Origin: Arenimonas caeni
GTDB taxonomy: Bacteria > Pseudomonadota > Gammaproteobacteria > Xanthomonadales > Xanthomonadaceae
Reading direction: 5' to 3'
Length of the DNA: 64,000 nt
Assembly (NCBI RefSeq): GCF_003024235.1
Contig: NZ_KZ679089.1
Location: 1-64,000, forward strand
Shown here: positions 46,757-57,004 of the stretch, piece by piece
Position numbering within the stretch: position 1 is the first letter of the stretch
Layout: every line of letters begins with the position of its first letter
Notes under the pieces: model-generated
Database searches by the model: none
Told to the model about the DNA's origin: nothing
What the model saw: the letters and a program-made list of their open reading frames with translations, nothing else
Translations under genes and position numbers: made by a program

Positions 46757-47296
46757 ATGGCGAAGCTCCTGGCAGGCGGCTACCTGCGGGATCGATGGCT
46801 GCGCTGGCTCGTCTGGGGCGGCGCCGCGGCCTTGCTGCTCGCGCCGCTGGTGGCGATGCAGTTCACCGACGAGGTGCAGTGGACGGGGCTGGATTTCGCC
46901 GTGTTCGGCGCGATGCTGCTGGTCGCCTGCGGGCTCTTCGAGCTGGCCGTCCGGCTGGCCCGCGACAAGGCTTTCCTGGTGGCCTCCGGCCTGGCCGTGG
47001 GCGCGGGTTTCCTGACGGTCTGGGCCAACCTGGCGGTCGGCATCGTCGGCAGCGAGGACAACCCGGTGAACCAGGGGTTCTTCGCGGTCCCGGCGCTGGC
47101 GCTCGTCGCCGCCGCGGCGGTGCGTTTCCGGGCGCCCGGCCTGGCCTGGGCGATGCGCCTGGTGGCGGCCGCGCAGCTGGCGCTGGCGATCTGGCTGGCG
47201 GCGGCTGGCCACGGCCAGGTCTGGGTCTTCACCGGCGTGATGTGCGCGGCCTGGCTGGTGTCCGCCGGGCTCTTCGCCCGGGCCCGCCCGCGCTGA
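46757..47296 (+). CDS. Integral membrane protein of unknown function
   Basis: 179 aa preceded by AAGGGG at an ideal distance. About five hydrophobic helices; between the third and fourth is the loop GSEDNPVNQGF. The N-terminus (MAKLLAGGYLRDRWLRWL) is basic, so it probably lies inside. No family recognised. Followed by a lipoprotein gene 70 bases downstream on the same strand. Confidence 0.65.
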   Translation: MAKLLAGGYLRDRWLRWLVWGGAAALLLAPLVAMQFTDEVQWTGLDFAVFGAMLLVACGLFELAVRLARDKAFLVASGLAVGAGFLTVWANLAVGIVGSEDNPVNQGFFAVPALALVAAAAVRFRAPGLAWAMRLVAAAQLALAIWLAAAGHGQVWVFTGVMCAAWLVSAGLFARARPR

Positions 47297-47366
47297 TGCC
47301 ATTCACCTGGCGGGGCGGTGGCTGGGATTGCGTTGAGCAGGGCAGGATCCGACCCTGGAGTGCGCG

Positions 47367-47906
47367 ATGACCCGATCGACCCTTGCCCTGGCCTGCGTGG
47401 CCGCCCTCGTCGCCGGCTGCGGCGGCCCAGCGGAGCCCGCGCAGCCGGAGGCCAGCAGCCGCGGCGCCGCCATGTTCGAGGCCGCCCGCGGGCGTTCCGA
47501 TGCCGCGCCGTCCGGCCAGCCCGGTCTCAGGGCGCTGTCCACGCCGCTGCCCGGCGGCGTCGTGCCGGCCTTCGACTACAACGCGCTGGTGGACATGAGC
47601 ACCCAGGCCCACGTCACCATCCGCCAGGTGCACCTCGACCTGCCCACGCTGTCGGCCCGGGAGGGCATGGCGGCCCTGGCCGGGCAGTTCGAGGGCGCGG
47701 GCCTGGTCGCGAGTGAGGTGCGCGAAGAGAACGGCACCCTGGTGCAGAGCGTCTGGACGCCATCGTCCGACGGCTCACGCGGCATGGCCGTCGTCGACGG
47801 TGGCGGCACCTATGTCGTGATCATGGGCAGCGATTTCGAGCCGGGCCACGGCCGTCGCGACGACGGCTTCGTGGCCGCGCTGCGCCTGCAGATCAACTCG
47901 AAGTAG
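47367..47906 (+). CDS. Putative lipoprotein
   Basis: 179 aa. The signal peptide ends in a lipobox (AALVAGC, Cys at residue 18), and CTGGAG precedes the ATG. The mature part is 160 residues with a low-complexity Ala-rich start and a later alpha/beta-looking region (TIRQVHLDLPTLSAREGMAAL, TYVVIMGSDFEPG). I do not recognise the family. The stop is 18 bases from the convergent amidohydrolase, without a hairpin. Confidence 0.65.
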   Translation: MTRSTLALACVAALVAGCGGPAEPAQPEASSRGAAMFEAARGRSDAAPSGQPGLRALSTPLPGGVVPAFDYNALVDMSTQAHVTIRQVHLDLPTLSAREGMAALAGQFEGAGLVASEVREENGTLVQSVWTPSSDGSRGMAVVDGGGTYVVIMGSDFEPGHGRRDDGFVAALRLQINSK

Positions 47907-47924
47907 CCGGGCCGGCCCGCCCGC

Positions 47925-50900
47925 TCAGTGGCGGTGCGGGTCGGACTTCGGGCAGTGGCAGGGCGCCGTCGGGCCGTACTCGACGCCGGTGGGCACCGCG
48001 GCGCCTTCGCGCTGCCAGAAGAAGGTCGGCGCCGGGCGCTGCAGCCCGCCGATCTCGGACATGTCCTCGGCCTTGAACAGGCGGCCGTTGACCATCACCA
48101 GCGCCGTGTCGTCCGACGCACGGATGTCCTCGAGCGGGTTGCCGTCCACCACCACGAGGTCGGCGCGCTTGCCGGCCTCGAGTGATCCGATCTCCTTCGC
48201 CAGGCCGATGTAGTTGGCGCCGTCGATGGTGGCCGCGCGCAGCGCCTCGAAGGGCGTGAAGCCGCCCTGCACCAGCGACCAGATCTCCCAGTGCGCCGCC
48301 TGGCCCTGCATCTGGCCGTGGCCGCCGACGAGGATCGGCACGCCGGCGTCGCGCAGCACCTTGGCCGCCTTCGCCACTTCCACGTGGTAGTAGTCCCACT
48401 CCGGCCCGGTCTCGCGGCGGATGGTGCGGTCGTCGAGCGAGCCCTTGGGGAAGAAGCGGTTCAGGCGCGCGTTCTCCCACAGGTTGTCCTTGGCATACCA
48501 GTAGTACTCGGCGTTGAGGCCGCCGTAGTTCACCACCAGGGTCGGCGTGTTCGACACGCCGGTCTGGCGCCACAGCTCCACCACGTCGCGGTACAGCGGC
48601 GCCACCGGGATGTTGTGCTCTACGCCGGTCACGCCGTCCACGACCATGGTCATGTTGTGCTGGAAGGTGCTGCCGCCTTCCTCCACCACCAGCATGCCCA
48701 GCTCGTTCGCGGCCTGGTTGATCTGCTGGCGCTGGTCGCGGCGCGGCTGGTTGTAGCTCTTCACCGAGAACGCGCCGTTGGCCTTCATGCGGCGCAGGTG
48801 CGCGCGGGCGTCGTCGAGCGAGTTCACCACCGCCTTGAAGTCGCCGTCGGCGCCGTAAAGGATGGTGCCGGTGGAGAACACGCGCGGGCCGACCATCTTG
48901 CCGGCCTTGACCAGCTCGGACTGCGAGAACACGAACTCGGTGGTCGCCGACGGGTCGTGCATGGTGGTGATGCCGAAGGCCAGGTTGGCGGCGTAGGCCC
49001 AGTTGTTCTGCGGCACCACGCCCTGGCCGAAGTGCGCCGCGTGCGCGTGCACGTCCACGATGCCCGGGAACACGGTCTTGCCGGCCACGTCCACCTCGCG
49101 CGCGCCGGCCGGGATGGCCACGTCGCCGCGCTTGCCCACGGCCACGATGCGCTCGCCGCGCACCACCACCACGCCGTCCTCGATCACTTCCTGCGCGCCT
49201 TCGGCATTGCGCATCGTCACCACGCGGCCGCCCACCAGGGCGAAGGTGTCGGCCGGGCGGTCGGTGGCCACGCGCAGGCCCACCGGCACGCCGGCGTCGG
49301 CCTTGGCCGCACCCAGCGCGCGGCTGTGGTAGCGGTCGCCCACCATCCAGTGCAGCGACTTCGAATCGGCGGCCCAGTGCAGGTAGCTGCCCATGTCGGT
49401 GCCCAGCGCGGTCACCGGGATGGCCCTGGTGTCCTTGTTGAGCTCGATGCTGCCGCCCGTGGCCGGCAGCGGCGCCACGTAGCCGTTGAACAGCTCGGTG
49501 AAGGCCACCGACTTGCCGTCGGGGCTGATCGCCACGTTGTCGACGTACTTGAGGCTGAAGACCTCGCGCGGCTGCTCGCCGTTGAGGCCCACGCTCATCA
49601 GCTTCTTGTCGAGGCCACCACCGGTGAGGAAGTACACGCGCCTGCCGTCGGCCGAGAAGTGCGGGTCGGCGCCGTTCTTCGACACCTGCACCGCCGCGCC
49701 GCCCGCGGCCGGCATCACGAACACGCCGCGCACGCCGCTCCACAGGCTGCCGGTGAGGCCGCCGCCACCCGAGCGCGAATAGACGATGCGCGCGCCGTCG
49801 TGGGAATAGCGCGGGCCGTAGTAGAAGCCGGGCTCGGTGGTGAGCTTGCGCGACTGGCCGCTGGCCAGGTCGAGCTCGTGGATGGCGCCCATGTCGGCGT
49901 CGGACCAGGTGGTGTAGAGCAGCTTGCGGCCGTCGGCGCTGAAGCTGGGCTGGTACTCGAAGCGCGAATCGTCGCGGGTCAGCCGGCGCGGCTCGCCGTT
50001 CGGCAGGGCCTTGGTCCACAGCTGGCCCACGGCGTGGAAGACCAGGGTCTTGCCGTCCGGGCTGGTGGCGACGTCGCGGATCATCTTCGGCGCGAAGTCG
50101 GCGCCTTCGAGCTGCTGCGCATGGCGCAGGGCCGGCATCACGCTCTGCTCGACCTCGGCGGTGAAGGGGATGTTGGCCGGCGCGCCGCTGGCGGCGTCCA
50201 CGCGCCAGAGCTTGCCCTGCGCCCACACCACCAGCGCCTTGCCGTCCGGCGTCCAGTCGAAGTTCGGGTAGGGGCCGAAGATCGCCCAGGCTTCCTGCTG
50301 GTCGTGCGAGAGGCCGTCCCAGAGCGGGCGCACCTGGCCCGAGGCGAGGTCGAGCACGTGCAGCACCGACTTGTCGCGCACGCGCTTGACGAAGGCCAGC
50401 GACCTGCCGTCCGGCGAGGGCTGCGGGCGCACGGCGCCGCCCGGGCCGGCGGCCACGGTTTCGATTTCGCCGGTTTCGCGGTCCAGGCGCCTGATCGCGT
50501 AGATGACGCCGTGCACGTTGCGGTTGTACTGGAAGTTGCCGCCCGGGCTGACGTCCTCGGAGTAGTAGATGTAGCGGCCGTCGGGCGAGAACGCCGGCTC
50601 GCCCAGGTCCTGCTGGTCGTTCTTGCGCTTGGTCAGCTGCAGGCCGGCGCCGCCGTCGCGGTGGTAGAGCCACAGCTCGCCCGCGCCCAGCGAACGCTGC
50701 GAGGTGAAGTGCTTGCGGCCGACGATGAACTGGCCGTCCGGCGCCCAGGCCGGGTTGTTGAGCAGGCGGAAGTCTTCCTTGGTCACCTGCGTCGCGCCGC
50801 TGCCGTCGGCTTTCATGCGCCAGAGGTTGTTGCCGCCGCCGCGGTCGGAGGTGAAGGCGATTTCCTTGCCGTCGGGCGAGAAGCGCGGCTGGATGTCCCA

Positions 50901-51158
50901 GGACGGGCCGCGGGTCAGGCGACGGGCCTGGCCACCCTCGGCGGGCAGGGCGTAGATGTCGCCGAGCATCGAGAACACGATCGTGCGGCCGTCGGGGCTG
51001 ACGTCGAGGTCGAGCCAGGTGCCCTCGTCGGTGCTGAAGCGCACCATCTTGCCCTTGGCGTGCGCGGCGTTGACGTCCCACTTGGGTTCGGCCGCCTGCG
51101 CGGTGGCGCCGAGAGCGAGGCTGAGGGCAAGGGCGAGGCTGATCGGGCGAGGCGACAT
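47925..51158 (-). CDS. Secreted TolB/PD40 propeller plus amidohydrolase protein
   Basis: 1077 aa. The ATG at 51158 gives a signal peptide (MSPRPISLALALSLALGATAQAAE) with GGAG upstream; the frame extends to 51503, but that part is low complexity. Residues 40-640 hold many SPDGR/SADGR repeats of a WD40-like (PD40) propeller. Residues 650-1060 are an amidohydrolase of the imidazolonepropionase type: FPGIVDVHAHAAHFGQG (HxH metal site), a Lys in MKANGAFSVKSYNQ, VVEEGGSTFQHN, and VGGHGQM. It probably hydrolyses a cyclic amide or peptide in the periplasm; the substrate is unknown. Confidence 0.9.
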   Translation of the reverse strand: MSPRPISLALALSLALGATAQAAEPKWDVNAAHAKGKMVRFSTDEGTWLDLDVSPDGRTIVFSMLGDIYALPAEGGQARRLTRGPSWDIQPRFSPDGKEIAFTSDRGGGNNLWRMKADGSGATQVTKEDFRLLNNPAWAPDGQFIVGRKHFTSQRSLGAGELWLYHRDGGAGLQLTKRKNDQQDLGEPAFSPDGRYIYYSEDVSPGGNFQYNRNVHGVIYAIRRLDRETGEIETVAAGPGGAVRPQPSPDGRSLAFVKRVRDKSVLHVLDLASGQVRPLWDGLSHDQQEAWAIFGPYPNFDWTPDGKALVVWAQGKLWRVDAASGAPANIPFTAEVEQSVMPALRHAQQLEGADFAPKMIRDVATSPDGKTLVFHAVGQLWTKALPNGEPRRLTRDDSRFEYQPSFSADGRKLLYTTWSDADMGAIHELDLASGQSRKLTTEPGFYYGPRYSHDGARIVYSRSGGGGLTGSLWSGVRGVFVMPAAGGAAVQVSKNGADPHFSADGRRVYFLTGGGLDKKLMSVGLNGEQPREVFSLKYVDNVAISPDGKSVAFTELFNGYVAPLPATGGSIELNKDTRAIPVTALGTDMGSYLHWAADSKSLHWMVGDRYHSRALGAAKADAGVPVGLRVATDRPADTFALVGGRVVTMRNAEGAQEVIEDGVVVVRGERIVAVGKRGDVAIPAGAREVDVAGKTVFPGIVDVHAHAAHFGQGVVPQNNWAYAANLAFGITTMHDPSATTEFVFSQSELVKAGKMVGPRVFSTGTILYGADGDFKAVVNSLDDARAHLRRMKANGAFSVKSYNQPRRDQRQQINQAANELGMLVVEEGGSTFQHNMTMVVDGVTGVEHNIPVAPLYRDVVELWRQTGVSNTPTLVVNYGGLNAEYYWYAKDNLWENARLNRFFPKGSLDDRTIRRETGPEWDYYHVEVAKAAKVLRDAGVPILVGGHGQMQGQAAHWEIWSLVQGGFTPFEALRAATIDGANYIGLAKEIGSLEAGKRADLVVVDGNPLEDIRASDDTALVMVNGRLFKAEDMSEIGGLQRPAPTFFWQREGAAVPTGVEYGPTAPCHCPKSDPHRH

Positions 51159-51324
51159 CGGCGGCTCCGGAAGCGGGCGGTAAACGACCGATGCTAGGCC
51201 AAGCGGCCAGCCGGCAGATAGGCCGGAGGTCATGGGTGGCCGAAAGCGTGAGCGGGTTGGCGACTTGGCCATGTCGAGGACTTTTCTGCTTGTGCCGGCC
51301 GCCCGCCTGCCCGAAAGTTGGGCC

Positions 51325-52251
51325 ATGGATACGCGAAAACGCCGCAGTCCGGCGCGGTTCCCGGCCCTTTTCCTGCTGGGGCCTGGCCTGTGCGCGCCCG
51401 CCCTGGCGGCCGGGCCGGCGCCGGCGGTGCAGTCCGGCGCCTGGGTGCTGGTGGGCGTCGCGCTGGGCCTCTCGGTCGCGCTGGCCGTCTGCTGGTCGGT
51501 CATGCGCGAGCGCCTGGCGCCGCGCGAGGGCTGGGGCTACGTGGCTGCGGCGGCGCTGGCGGTGGCGCTGCTGGCCGTTTTCATCGGCGGCCGCTGGCCC
51601 TGGCTGGTGGCGCTGCTGGCGCTGGCCGTCGCGGCCTGGGGCGTGGCGCTGGTGCGCAAGCTGTCGGGGCGCATGCGCGGCCTGCTGCACGAGCGCGACC
51701 ACGCGCGCGCCGAAGCCTCGCGGGTCAAGGCCGACTCCGAGCGCGACCCGCTCACCGGCGTGCTCAACCGCGGCGCCTGGCGCGCCCGGCTCGAGCGCAT
51801 CGGCGAAGACATGCGCCAGGACCGGCGGCCGATGTCGGTGCTGTTCTTCGACATCGACCTGTTCAAGCTCATCAACGACAGCCTGGGCCACCAGGTCGGC
51901 GACGACTGCCTCAAGGCCGTGGCCGACACGGTGGCGGCCGAACTGCGCGGCGGCGACATCCTCGGCCGGCTGGGCGGCGAGGAGTTCGCGGTGGCGCTGC
52001 CGGGCGCCAGGCGCATCCACGCGCTCGCGGTCGGCGAGCGCATCCGCCAGGCCGTGCAGAAGCACTGCCAGGTCGTCGGGGAGGAGGTGGTGGAGCTGAC
52101 CGTCAGCGTCGGCGCCGCCGAATACCTGGGCGAGGGCGAAAGCTACGACGCGCTGATGGACCGCGCGGATCGCGCGATGTACACGGCCAAGGGCTCGGGC
52201 CGCAACATGGTGGTCGCCGACGCCGTGGTGCCCGCTCCGAACGGCCCGTAG
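51325..52251 (+). CDS. Diguanylate cyclase (GGDEF protein)
   Basis: Makes cyclic di-GMP. 308 aa from the ATG at 51325; an in-frame ATG at 51271 would add 18 residues and neither has a strong site. Residues 15-110 contain several hydrophobic segments, followed by a short coiled linker (LLHERDHARAEASRVKADSERD). The GGDEF domain has FFDIDLFKLINDSLGH and the signature GGEEF. An RxxD (RGGD) five residues before it is the product-inhibition I-site. No sensor domain beyond the membrane part is visible. Its TAG stop is supplied by a REP. Confidence 0.93.
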   Translation: MDTRKRRSPARFPALFLLGPGLCAPALAAGPAPAVQSGAWVLVGVALGLSVALAVCWSVMRERLAPREGWGYVAAAALAVALLAVFIGGRWPWLVALLALAVAAWGVALVRKLSGRMRGLLHERDHARAEASRVKADSERDPLTGVLNRGAWRARLERIGEDMRQDRRPMSVLFFDIDLFKLINDSLGHQVGDDCLKAVADTVAAELRGGDILGRLGGEEFAVALPGARRIHALAVGERIRQAVQKHCQVVGEEVVELTVSVGAAEYLGEGESYDALMDRADRAMYTAKGSGRNMVVADAVVPAPNGP

Positions 52252-52327
52252 GAGCGCCTTCAGGCGCGAATCCCTTCTTTGCCGAATAAGGCAAAGCCAA
52301 AAGATTCGCGCCTGAAGGCGCTCCTAC
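52248..52327. repeat. Inverted pair of GTAG REPs (BIME-like), copy 2
   Basis: Same 25-bp REPs as at 24906-24982, facing each other (52248-52272 and 52303-52327), with a 30-nt centre also close to copy 1 (TTTGCCGAATAAGGCAAAGC against TTGCCGAAGGCAAAGC). The left TAG (52249-52251) is the stop of the diguanylate cyclase. The opposing amidohydrolase stops 14 bases beyond the right REP. Confidence 0.9.
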
Positions 52328-52340
52328 GGGGTGGGGCTGC

Positions 52341-53605
52341 TTAGCGGGTGTAGGCCCGCGGCAGGTCGCCCTTCGGGGCGAGGTAGCGGTCGCGCAGTTC
52401 GGTCTGGCGCGAGCGCATCGACGCCGGCACGCCGCCGAACCAGACCTGCTCGGCCACGGTGGTCACTTCCAGCGGATCGCCGCTCCAGAGCACCAGGTCG
52501 GCGGCCAGGCCCACGGCGATGCGGCCGCGCTGGCCGCCCAGGCCGAAGGTGTCGGCCGGCACCGAGGTCAGTGCGGCCAGGCCGGCCTCCCAGGGCAGGC
52601 CGTGGGCGACGGCGTTGCCGGCCAGCTGGCGCACCTTGCGGGCGTTGTGGGTGGCGTCGCCGCGCTGGGTGAAGCCCACGCGCACGCCGGCGCGATGCAG
52701 GCGCGCGGCGTTCTCCAGGCTCGAGGACAGCGAATCGAAGTTGTCGGGCAGGTTGGCCAGCGAATCGAGCAGCACCACCGCGTTGGCGGCCTTGAGCTCG
52801 TCGGCGACGCGCCAGGCTTCGTTGCCGCCGGCGATCACCGGGCGCATGCCCTGCTGCTTGGCGAAGGCCAGCACGCGGCGGATGTCGGCGGCGCGGTCGA
52901 CGTGGAACACCACGCGGCCGCCGGCGAGGTAGCGCGCCAGCGCGGCGCGGCCGGCGCGGGTGAGCAGGCCTTCGCCGCCACCGCCGCGGGCTTCGGCCAC
53001 GGCCTGCTCGAGCAGCATCCACTGGCCGGCGCGGCTGCCGCCGGACAGGCCCGAGGCATCGCTGCCCAGGTCGATGAACAGGCTGCGCGTGCCCGGAATC
53101 GCCGCGTCGTAGCGGCCATCGAGCAGCACCGCGCTGCCCTGGCCGGCGACGAAGCTGCCGCCCGGCAGCGCCGCCGGCGAGAGCACGGTGAAGGTGATGC
53201 CCTCGACGCGATTGACGCCGATGGCGGCCGAGTGCGGGTTGAAGGCCACGTCCACGTCGAACTCGGGGCGCCAGGACGAACCTTCGTGGGCCGGGGTCAT
53301 GGCGCCCAGGGCCAGCCCGGAGTCCACCGTGGCCCGCTCGCCGGACACTTCCTCGATGCCCAGGCCGGTCAGGCCGCCGAACAGGCCCGGGGTCAGCGGA
53401 CGGCCCTTGGCCTCGATCACGGGCACGCCGGCCGGCGCGGCCAGGTCGGGGCCGATGGCGCGCACCACGCCGCCCTGCACCAGCACGTCATGGTCCCTGA
53501 GCGTGCCGGCGCTGCCGGCGGTGTGCACGGTGGCGTCGCGGACCAGCAGGTCCTGGGCGGCGGCGGGCAGCGCGGCGGCCAGCAGGGCGGAAATCAACAG
53601 GCGCT

Positions 53606-53609
<4 letters not shown>
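52341..53609 (-). CDS. Amidohydrolase-like protein lacking the HxH metal site
   Basis: 422 aa, GTG start overlapping the stop of the upstream amidohydrolase gene (GTGA). Signal peptide MKRLLISALLAAALPAAAQ. The overall amidohydrolase layout is kept (DLLVRDATVHTAGS, VIEAKGRPLTPGLFGGLTGLG, IAVGLAADLVLWSGDPLEVT), but after TPG the usual D-x-H-x-H is replaced by LFGGLTGLG, so the first metal ligands are gone. Some later positions survive (VVFHVDRAADI). It is likely a non-catalytic or altered partner of the neighbouring active-looking enzyme. Confidence 0.87.
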
Positions 53610-54997
<1,388 letters not shown>

Positions 54998-55136
54998 CGG
55001 ATTCTCCCCCGGTGGTGAGGCCACCCTAGCCATGGCGGCCGGGGTTTGCCAAGTGCAGGACGCCGGCGTTCAGCGCGCGCGTGGCACAATGGCCCGGCAA
55101 TACGGATAAAAAGAACAAGACAAGGATAAAGAACAG

Positions 55137-55910
55137 ATGAAAGACAAGAACGAGATCGTCAGCAACTGGCTTCCGCGCTACACCGGCGTGCCCCTGGAGG
55201 CCTTCGGCGAGCACATCCTGCTGACCAACTTCGGCGGCTACCTCAACACCTTCTCGCGCCTCACCGGCGCCGAGGTGGTGGGCCTGGACCGCCCCATGCC
55301 CAGCGCCACCGCAGACGGCATCACCCTGGTCAACTTCGGCATGGGCAGCGCCAACGCCGCCACCGTGATGGACCTGCTCAGCGCCATCGGCCCCAAGGCC
55401 TGCCTGTTCCTGGGCAAGTGCGGAGGGCTCAAGCGCAAGAACGAGCTGGGCGACCTGATCCTGCCCATCGCCGCCATCCGCGGCGAGGGCACGTCGAACG
55501 ACTACCTGCCGCCGGAAGTGCCGGCGCTGCCGGCCTTCGCGCTGCAGCGCGCGGTGTCGACCATGATCCGCGACCTTGGCCACGACTACTGGACCGGCAC
55601 GGTGTTCACCACCAACCGCCGCGTCTGGGAACACGACGACGAGTTCAAGGCCTACCTGCGCAAGCTGCGCTGCATGGCCATCGACATGGAGACGGCGACG
55701 ATCTTCGCCGCCGGCTTCGCCAACTCGATCCCCTCGGGCGCGCTGCTGCTGGTCTCCGACCAGCCGATGGTGCCCGAGGGCGTGAAGACCGAGGCCTCGG
55801 ACCGCAAGGTCACCGAACACTTCGTCGAGCGCCACATCCAGATCGGCATCGAGGCCCTGCGCCTGATCCGCCGCCACGGCAAGTCCGTCAAGCACCTGCG
55901 CTTCGACTGA
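55137..55910 (+). CDS. amn: AMP nucleosidase, short form
   Basis: Splits AMP to adenine and ribose 5-phosphate. 257 aa, about half the length of E. coli Amn (484 aa), because it has only the nucleoside-phosphorylase-like catalytic domain. Motifs: TNFGGYLNTFSRL, FGMGSANAATVMDLLSA, CLFLGKCGGLKRKNELGDLILP and the active-site AIDMETATIFAAGF followed by LLVSDQPM. The leader (about 55102-55140) is unusually A-rich for this genome, with AAGGA before the ATG. A family A palindrome follows its stop. Confidence 0.92.
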   Translation: MKDKNEIVSNWLPRYTGVPLEAFGEHILLTNFGGYLNTFSRLTGAEVVGLDRPMPSATADGITLVNFGMGSANAATVMDLLSAIGPKACLFLGKCGGLKRKNELGDLILPIAAIRGEGTSNDYLPPEVPALPAFALQRAVSTMIRDLGHDYWTGTVFTTNRRVWEHDDEFKAYLRKLRCMAIDMETATIFAAGFANSIPSGALLLVSDQPMVPEGVKTEASDRKVTEHFVERHIQIGIEALRLIRRHGKSVKHLRFD

Positions 55911-55920
55911 AGCCGGGAAA

Positions 55921-55964
55921 GGGGACGGGTGCATTTTTCCTTTTGGAAAAATGCACCCGTCCCC
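55921..55964. repeat. 3'-end palindrome, family A copy 4
   Basis: Perfect 20-bp arms (GGGGACGGGTGCATTTTTCC and complement) with loop TTTT, between convergent amn and the CDF transporter. On the transporter side the junction is TAG followed by GGGGACGGGTGCA, preceded by a 10-bp tandem duplication (CCTAATCGTG, 55963-55972 and 55973-55982) that contains the stop codon. Confidence 0.88.
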
Positions 55965-55973
55965 TAATCGTGC

Positions 55974-56897
55974 CTAATCGTGGCAGTGGCCGCAGTCGGC
56001 CGCCGGCTTCGCGGAAAGTGAACCTGACCCCGTTTCTTTTTCCAGCTGCAGGGTGGAGTGGGTGATGTGGAAGCGCTCGCGCACCAGCGCGGTCAGGCGC
56101 CGGCGCAGGGCATCGGCGTCGACGCCGTCATCCACGTCCACGTGCGCGGTGAGCATCGGCTGCTGGCTGCTCAGCGACCACAGGTGCAGGTCGTGGATCG
56201 AAGCCACGCCGGGTTCGGCCAGCATCGCCGCGCGCACGTCGTCCACGGCGATGCCGCGCGGCGCGCCCTCGAGCAGCAGGTGCACGGCTTCCGACACCAG
56301 GTGCCAGGCGCGCGGCAGCACCCACAGGCCGATCGCCACCGCCAGCGCCGGGTCGACCCAGGCCCAGCCGGTGAAGTGGATGGTGGCCGCGCCGGCGATC
56401 ACGGCCACCGAGCCGAGCATGTCGGCCCAGACCTCGAGGTAGGCGCCCTTCATGTTGAGGTTCTCGCCGGAGCCGGCGTGCAGCAGGCGCATGGCCACCA
56501 GGTTCACGGCCAGCCCCAGCACGGCGACCACCAGCATCGTCGTGCTGGCGATCTCGTGCGGCGAGAAGAAGCGCCCGGCCGCCTCGTAGAGGATCCAGCC
56601 CGCCACCGCGAACAGCAGGCAGCCATTGACCAGCGCGCCGAGGGCTTCGGCGCGGGCATAACCATAGGTGCGGCGGCCATCGGCCGGCAGGCGCGACAGG
56701 CGCACCGCGGCCAGGGCCACCCCGAGGGCGAAGGCGTCGGACGCCATGTGCGCGGCGTCCGAAAGCAGGGCCAGGCTGTTGCTCAGCCAGGCACCGACGA
56801 CCTCGGCCACCAGGAAGGTGAGCGTGAGCGCAAGCGCCCAGCGCAGCGGGCGCTCGTGGTGGCTCGTGTCGAAGTGGTGGTCGTGGCCGTGGCCCAT
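55974..56897 (-). CDS. Cation diffusion facilitator metal exporter
   Basis: 307 aa, six helices and a cytoplasmic C-terminal domain. His-rich N-terminus (MGHGHDHHFDTSHHE) and C-terminus (CGHCHD) suggest zinc or a similar metal. The TM2 metal site is HMASD (HxxxD). The TM5 site reads EVWAD, with Glu where ZitB/CzcD have His. The ATG at 56897 starts the family-like part; the longer frame to 57029 lacks support. Near the end, residues about 287-295 (KETGSGSLS) are encoded by a half-copy of a dispersed repeat. Confidence 0.92.
   Translation of the reverse strand: MGHGHDHHFDTSHHERPLRWALALTLTFLVAEVVGAWLSNSLALLSDAAHMASDAFALGVALAAVRLSRLPADGRRTYGYARAEALGALVNGCLLFAVAGWILYEAAGRFFSPHEIASTTMLVVAVLGLAVNLVAMRLLHAGSGENLNMKGAYLEVWADMLGSVAVIAGAATIHFTGWAWVDPALAVAIGLWVLPRAWHLVSEAVHLLLEGAPRGIAVDDVRAAMLAEPGVASIHDLHLWSLSSQQPMLTAHVDVDDGVDADALRRRLTALVRERFHITHSTLQLEKETGSGSLSAKPAADCGHCHD
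56012..56040 (-). repeat. Half-copy of repeat family C inside the CDF coding region
   Basis: On the minus strand AAAAGAAACGGGGTCAGGTT continues into CACTTTCCGC. This matches one arm of the palindrome at 57639-57685 (AAAGGGGGTCAGGTTCACTT then CCGG), including the A-rich shoulder. It is in frame and translated as KETGSGSLS, so the element became part of the C-terminus of the transporter. Confidence 0.8.
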
Positions 56898-57004
56898 TGG
56901 CGGCTCGTGCAGTGCATCTCGCGACGAGCCTATCGGCCCGGCGCGGCGATACACAATTCCAGCGCCCGGACGCCGCGGCGCCGCCACGGGCGTACCATCG
57001 GGCC

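Noticed and set aside
47893-52065. 1390-codon minus-strand frame over the amidohydrolase and the diguanylate cyclase
   Set aside because: Arg/Pro-rich out-of-frame shadow; both real genes beneath it show complete family motifs in other frames.
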